From Phytophthora sp. 'mugwort' (taxonomy: Eukaryota > Oomycota > Peronosporomycetes > Peronosporales > Peronosporaceae): 64,000 nt of DNA. The translations under genes were made by a program, and so were the position numbers. Positions 10,815 to 21,099 of the stretch are shown piece by piece. The notes beneath the pieces were generated by a model, which saw only the letters and a program-made list of their open reading frames with translations, was not told where the DNA came from and did not search any database. Position 1 is the first letter of the stretch; each line of letters begins with the position of its first letter. The stretch covers positions 3,472,001 through 3,536,000 of the forward strand of contig JAUCEF010000017.1 of NCBI GenBank assembly GCA_033558025.1. Reading direction: 5' to 3'.

Positions 10815-11500
10815 GGTAAGCCGACCCGTTTGCTACGGCAAGAGCTTAATGAAGACATTGCCAGTAAATGCGCCGTATTTAGTATTGTTTGCTACTGCAT
10901 TGCCGTCATTATTAAGTCGCCGATGCGGAGGCACTCCAGTATCTTACTGTATTTTGCCGAGGCCTGATAACGAGGGCAGGTTTTTTCGGGACTGTACAAT
11001 GCGGTTAGCCCGGCTATCCTCATCGCTTGCGAACTTTCTGTTCATGTGGACGAGGCGCCAGCCAAAACCCTTCGAAGCCAAATGCATGGCATGTGTTGAA
11101 CAGGAACCGTCACGAGGGTGACCATGGTCTTCTTTAGGACGTTCCTTTTTGAGCTTGAAAAGAACGCCCTTCATCAAACTGCCACCCAGCAAGTCGAGGT
11201 GCTGAATTGCATTGTTCTTAGAGAACAATCCGCAAAAGGAAACTCGATCCGGTAGCACAACCTGGTTCTGACAAAGGTTCCGCTGTCGAACTAAACGAGG
11301 CAATCTAAAACACAATTGCATAAAACTCGGCATTATTTCAGCGCAGAGAGAAATTACATATGTGGCAATCATATGAGTACAAGAGCAAATCTGAGCTGTG
11401 AGGGTTTTTCGGATGCAAACCTCTCGGTCTGCACCCTAGCTAGGCTGCGACGGCGTGCAGGGGGCGAGACGTATTAGCACGTTTTGATGTGTAGAGTGTT
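10815..11500. other. Unassigned stretch between hAT and Crypton-like elements
   Basis: A 142-codon minus-strand open frame (10944-11372) contains SKNNAIQHLDLLGGSLMKGV and HASKGFGWRLVHMN-like segments. It has no recognised domain and no promoter-like sequence, so it may be a remnant of another repeat. Nothing else seen. Confidence 0.3.
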
Positions 11501-11551
11501 CCTGATTATATTCACCGCGTCCTGATTGTATTCACCACACGAAGACACAGA

Positions 11552-13537
11552 GTACATTTGCGGACGACAGTACATTTGCGGACGACAGCTTCAACCGTGA
11601 GTGTGGCCTCCTACACAAGTTCTGTTTAATTTTAGTTTTCTCTGTCAAGGTGCAAAAGTGCTCAAGCGTGCTCAAGCAGCGTCCATGGATCTGCGGAAAA
11701 CCAGTCGACTCTACAATGCAGCCATCGCCACAGCTCGGGTCGTAGATCAGCGACTAGAAGCCCGGACACGAACTGACTACCAGGGTAGCCTCCGATGATT
11801 TTCTTCGTTTTGCTAAATCGAAAGCCAATGAAGCATCGGTTTTGGAGCTGCCTGACGTTGTAGCAGCACATATCAATCAACTCGCTACGTCCAACTCAAG
11901 TCAACGGCCGCGGAAAAGCTTCGTACCGCCTTTAGTTGGCACTACATAAAACCAGAGACGCTTGGCGGAGGCCACCCACTTAATCGATGGGTTGTAGAGA
12001 CTGCGCCGGACGAAACGCTTGTGCCCCAGGGCAATCCTGCTCGCGCTAGTCATCACCCAAATCCTCGCCGGTCTCTGCAAATCCAAAAAGCGTGGAAGGA
12101 CTCCAAAGCGTGCGTCGCCAATGTCGCTGGTGATGTTGACGAGAACTATATTTTTCCGAGAGTCCGACTCCATGTTCAACGAAACCATGCGCGTGTGGTT
12201 TTCGGCGGTCTGATCGCTTGGTTTATACGGAATGTGCCGTATCAACGAAGTCCTCCTCATGAAAAAGGGTGACATTCAGCTTGGGCTCCAACGCAAGCCT
12301 CGCAAGAACGATGCTGAGATCAGGTTTGGTTGCTTCATCATTCGTGACCGGAAGCCAGATCACGAACCACTCGCCAGTCGCACCGACTCACTGCACATTC
12401 TTCCCAATGAAGAACGGGCCGCTGAGGCGTTGACATTTGTGGGGAGGTGGTTCACTTTCGCCCATAAGAAACTGCATCATACGTGGAAAGATGGTGGCTA
12501 CTTTTCCATCGCTGACAAAGATCCCCCGCGGTGGGTCCAAGAAGCGGAAGAGCACTATGGGCACTGCGGTCAGTAGTACATCGTTCGCGAAGGTCGGCGT
12601 AAAGTGGGGGTCGCCGATGACGGATAGCAACTTCACACAGGTGCTGAACATTGTTGCCGAGGCTGCTGGAATCTGCCGGAACCTTCTAGGAGACGAGATT
12701 TGGTTTAAGTCGCACTGCATTACACGAGGGGGAGCACGGTACCGGTTTATGTTTGCTCCGGAGAATCGACGATGGTCGCTGAAGCTTGTAAAGTGGTGGG
12801 CGGGGTGGGCACCAAGCGAAAAGGCTGAAACAGTTACAAGGTACCTCCTGGATGACGTGTCGACCGGGACGAGAACCAACCCGGGGATTCGCTGGCACCT
12901 GAGGCGATTTCATGCACGAATGCGTCACTGGAAAGCATCCGAGATATCGACTATGGAAACACGCAGCCGGTCATCAACGACGTCGATGAGGCACAGTGTT
13001 CGCCGAGCGCGAGGAGCATACATGAATCGATCGACATCTCGGATCCATTGTCAGTGAGCTAAAGGCGCTGCTACAAGAATGCGAAATACGGTGATGGCAT
13101 CGGCAGCAATCCAAGCGACAATTAGATTGATGAGTCTGTGTCTACCTCCTCCGATAACGTCACAGACACCTTGAGCTTGGTATCCGAACTCCCTAAAGCG
13201 AAGTCTTGGCGAGATTATGTCAACCAGTATTGGGAAGCTGACCCAACTTGTCACAAGTATCGAGCAGGTGTGAACATGCTACCACACTAACGCAAGGTTC
13301 ACCGTTCGCAGCTTTCCCGGATGGAAGTTATCGCTGAGTGTGTACGTGACGAGTATGACGATCACGAAGACCGTTTTTAAGACCGAGTTTGCCAGCGACA
13401 TGACTGTGAACAAGATTCTTGCAAGTATCCGCGCCCGGAAGCGAATGTAGGTTGCACTCAATGCGTCGTCCGCAATTGTACTGTACTGTCGTCCGCAATT
13501 GTACTATCGTCCGCAATTGTACCATCGTCTGTTGTAC
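11552..13537 (+). mobile_element. Crypton-like tyrosine-recombinase element with inverted terminal repeat arrays
   Basis: The left edge carries two adjacent direct copies of GTACATTTGCGGACGACA (11552-11569 and 11570-11587). The right edge carries three copies of its reverse complement (13464-13481, 13487-13504, 13505-13522) with one substitution (AATTG for AAATG on that strand), plus a partial fourth (13523-13537). A tyrosine-recombinase pseudogene fills the interior. Just outside the left array CCTGATTRTATTCACC occurs twice (11503 and 11520). The element limits are inferred from the arrays; no target duplication was identified. Confidence 0.65.
11610..13070 (+). pseudogene. Crypton-type tyrosine recombinase, broken
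   Basis: The N-terminal DNA-binding part is in pieces (RTDYQGSLR near 11790; FAKSKANEASVLELP near 11810-11860). The catalytic domain begins with MCRINEVLLMKKGDIQLG at 12232-12290, whose Arg fits recombinase Arg I. Box II reads HCITRGGARYRFM near 12714-12755: the His is present but the second catalytic Arg (third residue after His) is Thr. The KWWAGW box and TRYLLDD, with the likely Tyr nucleophile, follow near 12790-12855. Frameshifts occur near 11800, 12230 and 12575, so the gene is dead. The C-terminal tail is acidic. Confidence 0.7.
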
Positions 13538-13610
13538 AAGTCATTCCACGACTGTATGAACAGATCAATTTATTTACTAAGAAACCCCTCTCTTATTGCT
13601 CTTGATCATC

Positions 13611-14228
13611 CTAATCCTCGTCGGGATCGTATTCTACGTCCGACTCATCTGAATCGGAGATGAAGTCGCTTGCATGGTAGTCATCAGCGCTATTGAAGTC
13701 GACGCTTCCGGTTCTGCTCGGCCCAGCTTCTTCCATCACGAGCTCTTCATTCTCAAAAGCGTCGTCGTCGTTACGCTGAATAGTATCCACTTCTTCCTCC
13801 TCCTCCTCTTCATTTTCTTCCTCGTTGTCAACCAAACCACATGGGAATGGATACTTGCAGGTGGGACATAGCAAATCCTGGTTCCTGGTCCGTTTAAGGC
13901 ATCGCCCCTCATTGTACCACATGAGACAATCATAGTCCAATATGTGGCTACACTGGTCCTTTGAGCACAATCCAAGTGATTGTGTGGTTGCACACGATGC
14001 ACACGGGAGGGGCTGGCACGTGCTTAATAACTAATATCTCTCACCATCTTCGACATCGATCTGTACACGAAACCTGCAGTTAGGACATCTTGCATCATGT
14101 TCCACACTAGGCTTGACACCTCTCTCGGTGGTACGGCTGATGCCGCGGTATACCGACTGACCCCTCTGCCAGCTCTGCGATATTGCTTGCAGTGGGTGAA
14201 AGGGAACCGCCACAATATCGCTCGTCAC
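13611..14228 (-). pseudogene. RING-like zinc-finger protein with acidic tail, one in-frame stop
   Basis: One reading frame runs from 14228 to 13611 with a single TAG near 14031-14033. It contains CPNCRFRVQIDVEDG, then CASC, CSHILDYDC and CPTCKYPF in RING order (C-x2-C ... C-x-H ... C ... C-x2-C). The usual second His of RING-H2 is Asp (CSHILDYDC). The C-terminal third is extremely acidic (runs of Glu, then Asp/Ser). If the stop is bridged by an intron the gene might be alive, but no plausible donor/acceptor pair of normal length is visible. An upstream C-x2-C piece (CTLCLYDF, near 14735) could be a first exon. E3 ligase function is inferred from the fold only. Confidence 0.5.
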
Positions 14229-14779
14229 CAGCGTGGGTCAGGGTGTAGGATATCGGCGGAGCACACCGCGCACCGAAACCAATTGGTTCAAGCACGGAGG
14301 GAGAGAGACGCAACATGGTAGCAACAAAGACGCCAACAGCAGGCTCGTGTCGCTGATGTGACAGCCGATGGGCATCATCAATTTGATCTCGGTCAACTCT
14401 TGCTGGAGATGGATTGGAAAGATCACGCCAAGAATGACGACCGGACGACCGCCACGCGTAATCATCTAGACGAAGTTCTGATGAGCGGCGGTGACGATGA
14501 CCACGACGAGCATGACTTGCTTCAGTTATCGGAGCAAATCGGAATGAATTTTGATTTACGCTTTGGGAGATGACGGAAATTTCAAAAAAGAAGTGGGGGA
14601 AGATGTGCATACTCGAAAAGGTGTTACCGACTGCTCTCTCTAGTGATGCCCTGTGTGGTAAAGTGCGGGTCTGCAAGAGCGTTGACGGCGGCGAAGGATG
14701 TCAGAGCGCCCAAAGTCATAGAGGCACAAGGTGCATACGTGCTGGGACGCCTCTGATAGTACCTCGGAGATGTCCATAC

Positions 14780-15600
14780 TAATCTGAAATAAAGTCAATT
14801 GTTAATTACATCGTACCAAATATGCCCACAAAAAGATAGCAAAAAAACTAACTCACGTTGTCGCACGTGCGCCTAGAGGCTGTCGCACGAGGACAGCAGA
14901 GCACTTCGGAGAGGATTCGATAATGAAGTGCTGGTTTCTGCCTGGCGCGCAGGCGGCGGAGGCCACTGGTGCGAAATGCGTTATGAAAGGTGCAGTCGGA
15001 TCAGTTTCCCCCCCCCACCTTAAATCCGATTCCTTTTGAAACGTTGATGTTCCCACTATGGTGTTGTATATGATTCCGGATGTCCAAAATCCACCTATCC
15101 CTATAATATTCGCATACGGCCAACGAATTCCTACTTCTTCCCCTGAAGGAAGGCCAAACAACGTTTTATTTCAGCAAATCAAATAGTGCGATTAAAAGGA
15201 ATCAGCCAATCATAAAGGATCATTTTATTAATAAAGCACGGCTATTCAGTCGTTGAAATCAGTCTGATACGGATGAATATACACGTCTTTCCGACAGATA
15301 GAGCTGAGAGATTGTGGGCTGGGCACCGAAACACCTGTATTATCCAATCAGAGCTCGTCGTTTTGCCAGTTTTAGCCAATTATGTACATTCGGTAAGGTT
15401 TTACATTCCGACACATTCTGACATTATTTGTCGGAATGTGAGGCAAAATATGGATATCACAATACAAAAATCAAGTCGAAATGTATTTTTTTTCAAATAT
15501 ATTCGCGGTTCCGACAATTGGGCACCACTTCTACCGGTACTCTAACTTGTCGACACTAGCTGTCAGCCACTCGTCCTCATTTGACAAAAAGCAAAAGAGA
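14780..15600. other. No gene recognised; contains a short inverted repeat
   Basis: No convincing coding sequence. ACATTCCGACA at 15403-15413 pairs with TGTCGGAATGT at 15429-15439, a potential stem of 11 bp with a 15-base loop. The rest is ordinary intergenic or repeat-derived sequence. Confidence 0.4.
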
Positions 15601-15608
15601 CAGTTAGC

Positions 15609-17710
15609 ATGAGCCTCTCCGCGTGCGTTCGTGCGAACACGCAGAAGGCCTGCACGACGGCCATTAGCGCGTTCGGTCGAATGCTAGAGGACGATCGTGT
15701 TAGCATGGGTTATTCCTTGTTAGCATCCTCACAGACCCCTCTGGAAAACGTCTGGCCGCCACAATGGACCGCATTGGTTACTACCTCGTCACTAATGACG
15801 GTTATAGAGGTAAGTTAGCTCGCAATACTGCGACGTCTTACTATCGGAACATAAAGCTGTAGCTGTTTGATGAGTTCTCCCACCTCCGTTGGCAAACTTG
15901 TTCAAACAAGGAAAACTCTGGACAAGCATTGCTTGAAAAGGGAGGAGGTGGGCTTGTTAATAAGGCTCCGCCTTATCCTAAAGAGGACTTAAGTTCTCTA
16001 ATTCGCTATGTCTACACCACGGCTCGCGCCACCAATGACTACCAAGACGCTGCGTTGGCATGGGGCACTGCTTTGGGCGCTCATCCGACCAAGGCTTCCT
16101 ACGCAAACAGCATGTGTCAGTGTCAGCGGACGACGTCTTCTATCTATGCTCGTTAGGGTGAAAACGGCAGAAGAGCAACGACTCACGATCGTACCTGATA
16201 AGGAAGACTTCGCTACCTCCCCGCTGCACTCTCTCGCTGTGGCGCTTGTGATGCAGACGGCACCCTGCTCGGCCTTGCTCATCCAGCTCCCGGAGCTGGC
16301 ACCTGCAAGTGTGGAGCCGCACCAGCCCAGCGTACCGCTCCATGACTTGTTGACCGCTGCGTCTGCTTCGCTGAGCGCCGCCTTGGCGGCTCCTAGCCTG
16401 CTACAGCCGCATCCTCTCCAGCCCGCGTCCTGGCCCCACCAAACTCGCTGCGTACAAGAGTACAAGAACAAGTGAGTTGTGCAACGACCCCGTCGAAGTC
16501 TCGCCCCTGAGAGAAGCCACGTGGTGCAGATGGCGTACAACGTACGTCAGCCGACTGCTCAAGCGCGTGGAGAAGCCCGCTGGAGCCACGACAGACTTGA
16601 CCTCTCCTTCCTTCCGCCGCGGAGGTGCACAGCATGCCAAAGGCGACGATCGCCTTGCCCCGCAGTGGATCTTCGACCGTGGCGCGTGGGACATGAGCAA
16701 GCTCAACAAAGGCTTTGCATACGTGTACAATATGACATGGAGGACAGGAAGGTCGCGCGAGTGCTGAGTGGCTGGGAAGCCGATACCGCTCCTGTCGTTC
16801 TTGACGTCGCTGCACTGGATCATGGGGCTCAAGAGTGGCTGGCACGGTTGCGTGGCTTCCTGTTCAACACCTGCACGGGACTCAAGGAGCAACGGCTCAA
16901 CGTTAGCAGCAAAGCCCTCACCGTTCTCACGGCGCACCTCGTTCGGTACTACCCGCAGTTGAAGGGGCTCGCGCCTACGACCCCGATCGTCACGCTCGTG
17001 GATGAATGTTTTGTTGCTGCTGACATACCCCACGCAGATTTGCTTGCATGGTCTGTCGCGCTGCACGACACGGCCGCTTAGCCTGCTCAGCGCCAGAACA
17101 AGTCACCGACAAACACCTGTGCCCTTGCCAACAACCGCATCACCTTCTCGCTGTCATTCGAGAGCTTATCGCCACCAACAAGACCTTGGCGGCTCGACTG
17201 ACTATCGTCGAGGCCGCCCAACTAAATTCTACAAACAAGGCAACAAGCACTGAAGACGAACAAGGGGAAGCAACGTCAGATCAAGAGTCCAAGCCCAAAC
17301 ACAGGAAGAAGCAGGTAACGTACCTGTCCGCAGCTTGGTTCGAGAGGTACACTCGCGTGCCTCGCGTGTGGGAATTGTGCCGACAGGCAGAAGAAGTCAG
17401 AGTTCCGGTACGTCGTCGCCTTCATGAAGATCTTCATGGTCGATGGCTTCATCCTTAATGACGAGTCGGAGAGCTACAAGGACGACGTCCTCGCTGTCGG
17501 CACGCGCGGAGGAAGCCGTGCTCCAGTTCTTGAGGTCGCGACGGATCAATGCGAAGGGAGCCGGCAGCGTACTGCGCGCTACGCCCGCTTCATAAGTCCA
17601 GCGCCTTGGACGAGCGCATCGTCGCGTACAAGCGCCTGCTTGCCATCGATCCCATCCGGACGCGGCTCCAACAGACAGCCAAGACATTATATCAGGTCAC
17701 GTTTTTAATG
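15609..17710 (+). pseudogene. Second tyrosine-recombinase (Crypton-like) gene with long C-terminal region, broken
   Basis: The N-terminal core-binding region is represented by ACVRANTQKACTTAISAFGR (15618-15680) and KEDLSSLIRYVYTTARATND (about 15980-16040). The catalytic domain includes LVRVKTAEEQRLTIVPDKED (near 16145-16210) and box II TSPSFRRGGAQHA (near 16603-16640), where the expected His before SFRR is Pro. WIFDRGAWDMSK and KGFAYVYN follow; the latter resembles the Tyr region. A downstream unit (AAWFERYTRVPRVWELC near 17330-17380 and YKDDVLAVGTR near 17475-17510) is an extra C-terminal module. Several frameshifts. Family membership is clear by box order, and activity is excluded. Confidence 0.65.
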
Positions 17711-17729
17711 CGTTATTAGCCGCACAGAC

Positions 17730-18010
17730 AAGTTCATAATACATAACGAGTTAACCAGCAACATGCAATAGCAAGTACAAACAACAAGCAGCGTTCAAGC
17801 ACACACAATACACCAGCGCCATAGCAGCGCACACGTGCACCCCCAGCAGAAACTGCGTGTAATGCAGCAGTGCACACGCAGCTGCACAAACAACAGAATA
17901 GCAGCACATACCACAACCGCCGCCTGTACGCAAAACGCACACACACAACAGCATCACACACGCAGCAGCCTGGACACACACATGCCACACACACCAGACG
18001 TATCAGCCCA
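17730..18010. repeat. CA-rich low-complexity tract
   Basis: The plus strand is dominated by ACACA, CAGCA and CACACG words (for example near 17790-17850 and 17935-18000). Open frames here translate to Thr/His/Gln-rich or Cys/Val-rich strings typical of low-complexity DNA and are not credible genes. Confidence 0.7.
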
Positions 18011-18060
18011 CACGCAGTACCAGCGCCAACACGCAACTCCAATCGCTATGTCTTGATCGA

Positions 18061-18131
18061 TAACACTGATTCGATTCGAACGAACATCTCAGGGCCGAAG
18101 CCCTGCGCTCTATCCGTTGAGCTACAGTGTT
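18061..18131 (-). tRNA. tRNA-Arg(UCG)-like gene with a shortened anticodon loop
   Basis: On the minus strand a 7-bp acceptor stem pairs perfectly (AACACTG at 18131-18125 with CAGTGTT at 18068-18062). The D-arm is GCTC/GAGC with an AACGGATA loop. The T-arm is a 5-bp stem with the canonical TTCGAAT loop. The anticodon arm CAGGG/CCCTG encloses only six bases (CTTCGG) rather than seven; a forced seven-base loop loses two stem pairs. TCG is the anticodon either way. It may be a recently decayed tRNA or a tRNA-derived repeat. CCA is not encoded, as expected in a eukaryote. Confidence 0.6.
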
Positions 18132-18139
18132 GGAAGGGG

Positions 18140-18660
18140 GGGAGGCGGTCAGGCACCTGTTCCGCGTACGGGTTGTATGGCCTCGGACGGGTTTTGAGCC
18201 GGAGACTGGCGCAGTAGGTTAAAAAAAATGAAGTGTGAGAGCGCAAAGCCTGTGTCGGTGACGATTCAGTCTTCGCAGTGTCTGACAGCCACTAACTTCG
18301 CGCTGCTCTGCCAGAGCCAGATGGCGAATTCTCATTGGATTTTAGAGCTCACAATGAGAGGCTTTCATACCTCTGATTCGTTAATAAATCAACCAATAAA
18401 CGACTGCACTAGGACTTCGCTGTCGCGAGACTGCTTCAAATTGTGCCGTCCCCCCCCTGCACGGGTGCGGACCTCATTAATTAATTTCTCGTCCCAGGTG
18501 CACATTGCTCCACGGCTCAAAACGCATACATATCAATAAGGTCGATTTTCTCGGCCCAGTGGCCTCTAAAGGCTGTTTCCTCGCGCCTGCAAGCGCCCCA
18601 TGAAAGCTAAAGCGGACGCGCAGGCCAATCGAAAGAAATACTAACCTCAATAAACTGGTT
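18140..18660. other. No gene recognised
   Basis: Short frames only; none shows a domain, promoter or conserved composition. TTAATTAATTAATT-like AT words near 18475 are unremarkable. Confidence 0.4.
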
Positions 18661-18666
18661 TTCATT

Positions 18667-19324
18667 TTGGCCATTACCGGGTTTTATTGCACCTTCTTTT
18701 ACGGCCGTCTCAACTGTCAGAAAGAGTTGGGATGTCGGAACCGTCACGGTATGGAGAGCGGCGTCGGTACGCTGAAAAGGGAGTCCACAAAGTGCAAGAA
18801 GTTGGTGTCGAAGTCTATCATGGCGAAACACAGCAAGGTGTGCGGAACAAAACAAGCCACCGAAGGCACGCAAGGTGATGAACCGCGAGTCTTTTACAAC
18901 CGTCGCAAGGACAAAACCCTTAGCAAGCGGTTCGAACAGCGCTCGTACGACCGACTTCGTCGGCTCGAAGGTGCGACATAATATTTTTGGACATTTGGGA
19001 CAAATTAATGGTATAGTGGACTTAGAAAAACTTGTGAAGTTGAGTGACATGCCTCTGGATGTGAAGCCAACGCGAGAAATAGGGTGGATCCACGAACGCA
19101 GCTTGATCCTCGTTCATGGCATCAGTCAAGACCCTGCTCTATTCTTACATGACAAAACTGCACTGCGAGTCCGGTTCAAAACGGTGTACAAAGTAGGTCC
19201 CTCAGTTGTAGACTGGTTGCATTTCTACAAGGCCGCTATCTTTGTACTCCACCCAGACAAGATTTCAGCTCTACGAGAAACGTTTGGAGACCGAATGGAG
19301 AAGATCGCGGGATTTACATATTAA
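18667..19324 (+). pseudogene. Unrecognised repeat-associated gene, frameshifted
   Basis: Two overlapping frames: 18667-18981 (Cys/His-bearing basic stretch CKKLVSKSIMAKHSKVCG, then RRKDKTLSKRFEQRSYDRL) and 18875-19324 (from about 18985: LEKLVKLSDMPLDVKPTREI ... LVHGISQDPALFLHDK ... FGDRMEKIAGFTY). The Cys and His spacing of the first piece could bind zinc. The joined product would be about 210 residues. Family unknown; the repeat array just downstream suggests it belongs to a transposon. Confidence 0.3.
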
Positions 19325-19805
19325 ACAGCAACGGCTTTTAGCGAGCTCAAGTCCAAGATGCTAGCAGATACTGATGATATCCCCTGATGATGCAATTGAC
19401 TCGTTGACGGATGCAGAGTATGCGTGGGAGACAAGAAGTCTTTGTCGAGCTCGACACGAACAAGGGAGCCAAACTGAGTTTTGATCTAGTCCAAGAAGGA
19501 TTGCGCTCGTACCGCAAAAGAAACGGAGAAACATCTTGCGTCGGTTTCTCTTCACATGACCATTTTTCGAGTCCGAGAAGCAGCAGCTCAGCATGCGCAC
19601 AACGAAGAAATAGCCAAACTGGAAATAAAGATTGCCGAATTCGAGCGCAAAGGGCCATGCACGACTTAAACGAAGAATTTGTGCAGTCGAACACGCAATG
19701 TAAGGGCTCCGCCAGTTCGCCCGCTGAGTAGGTAGCGTGTGACGCAGCACACTGATGAATTCAACGACTTTTCATCAATGCTAGGGCTCAAGCTAATATT
19801 TGCGG

Positions 19806-19915
19806 TCATACCAAAACGTAACGAGTTCATACTAAACAGTGCGAGTTAGTCATACTAAATAGTACGAGTTCATACCAAAATGTTCGAGTTCATACTAAAC
19901 CGTACGAGTTGATTA
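19806..19915. repeat. Array of about five degenerate CGAGTTCATACYAAA repeats
   Basis: The words ACGAGTTCATACTAAAC, GCGAGTTAGTCATACTAAAT, ACGAGTTCATACCAAAA, TCGAGTTCATACTAAAC and ACGAGTTGATTAAAG follow each other with a period of 18-22 bases. This resembles the terminal arrays of the Crypton-like element at 11.5-13.5 kb but with a different word. No matching inverted array was found nearby. Confidence 0.65.
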
Positions 19916-19919
19916 AAGT

Positions 19920-20600
19920 GAAATGAATGGTTTATTACCAGAAGCAATGGTTTTGCTACCTACAGAGATGCAGAATACTCTGGTAGCTCTAGAGCTGGGA
20001 TGGCGCTGTTGTCACGGTTCTTCGGTTTTCTCGGATGGAAGAGGCGAGTATGGCAATCGTAATCATGTGTTCTGACGCTGAACCTTCAATACCTGCGTAG
20101 TGCTTGATGAAGTACATGTGGAACACAGAAAGCAGATGATTTTTCCTGGTCGCTTTCACCAATCGACTTTTCAAATTGCGCGACGTCCTCGCCGAGTATT
20201 TTCCAACGCTAAACCAGCTCCTCAAATTGACTAAGTTCCACTGGTGCGAGGGAAATAAATGACCGTGCGACGAGATTTGATTGGGTGAAAATGAGAACAA
20301 AAGCAGTACAGTGAACCGAGATTGTATTCACCCTGATTGTACAGATATATCACCTTGCTTAAAGACAGCTAAATCACTATCTGATAGCTAGTAAAAATAA
20401 TTACAATGTGTACGAACTTCCTGTATAAAATTTGTTGAGGTGGACTATCTCTTTAAGCGGACAGCTGATTTAGCCAATTAGCGTCAAGTTGTTATGCGTG
20501 GAAATCCCTACCTTCGATGGTTTGTTCAAGCGCACTGAACTTCTTTTTACGCAATTGCGTTTGCTTTATGCGTGGCGGCGTCAGCGTCACTATCCATTGT
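19920..20600. other. No gene recognised
   Basis: A 103-codon minus frame (19989-20300) has no recognised domain. Near 20325, GATTGTATTCACCCTGATTGTA repeats, in altered order, the CCTGATTGTATTCACC words found at 11503-11536. Possibly an end of a related element. Confidence 0.3.
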
Positions 20601-20616
20601 GAACCAAGTTGTTTCC

Positions 20617-21088
20617 CGTTGTCGCCGATGGGTCGCGGCCGAACTCGAGCTCCAGGTGGGCGAGGCCGGCAGCCGAGCTCCTATCGACGCGAGGTTGAGC
20701 CCTACGGCAAGGAGCTGGAAGTCATCAAAATTTTCGAAATAAATGATATGCCTGCTACGCTAGCAAAGTACTATGGGCACCTGACTCAACAGAAGCAGAG
20801 AACAAACGGGAAACAATATACGAGTGGATTCAGCAACGCGAGCGTATTGAATTGGTTTGTGGTACATCAACTGGCGTCGCTGTTAAGGTTAGCCGTCCTG
20901 TGGGAACCGGCATGACTCTATCAGCTGCTGGTGAGGAGTCTTTAGTGGAGTGGGTGTATTTTTTACGAGAAGAGGGTGTTCCTATATCGGGTCAAATGCT
21001 CCAGCTCAATGCTGAGGTTGTTGCAGAAGCTGAGGGTGAACCGGATGGTGTATTTAAGGGCAGTCGGGTGTGGCAACCTTGCGTGTAG
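20617..21088 (+). pseudogene. Pogo/CENP-B-type transposase, N-terminal fragment, frameshifted
   Basis: The frame starts near 20628 (MGRGRTRAPGGRGRQPSSYR) and runs to a frameshift near 20815 (KQRTNGKQ versus KRETIYEWIQQRERIE in the other frame). It then continues as MTLSAAGEESLVEWVYFLRE and GVPISGQMLQLNAE to a stop at 21088. The order (basic N-terminus, helix-turn-helix, then the 'EESLVEWV...GVPIS' helix-turn-helix) matches CENP-B/pogo DNA-binding domains of oomycete Tc1/mariner-superfamily transposases. The DDE catalytic part is missing. Confidence 0.55.
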
Positions 21089-21099
21089 CTACTTCACTC

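Noticed and set aside
13268..13300. Possible CRISPR-like or direct repeat array near the Crypton end
   Set aside because: The repeats are the terminal word array at 13464-13537 with no unique spacers, in a eukaryotic setting.
16401..17066. Long minus-strand frame of 221 codons
   Set aside because: It is antisense to the second tyrosine-recombinase relic, whose motifs are on the plus strand; GC-rich codons leave open antisense frames.
17734..18042. Cys-rich minus-strand frame resembling a small secreted protein
   Set aside because: It is the translation of a CA-rich low-complexity tract, and the opposite strand gives an equally long His/Thr-rich frame.
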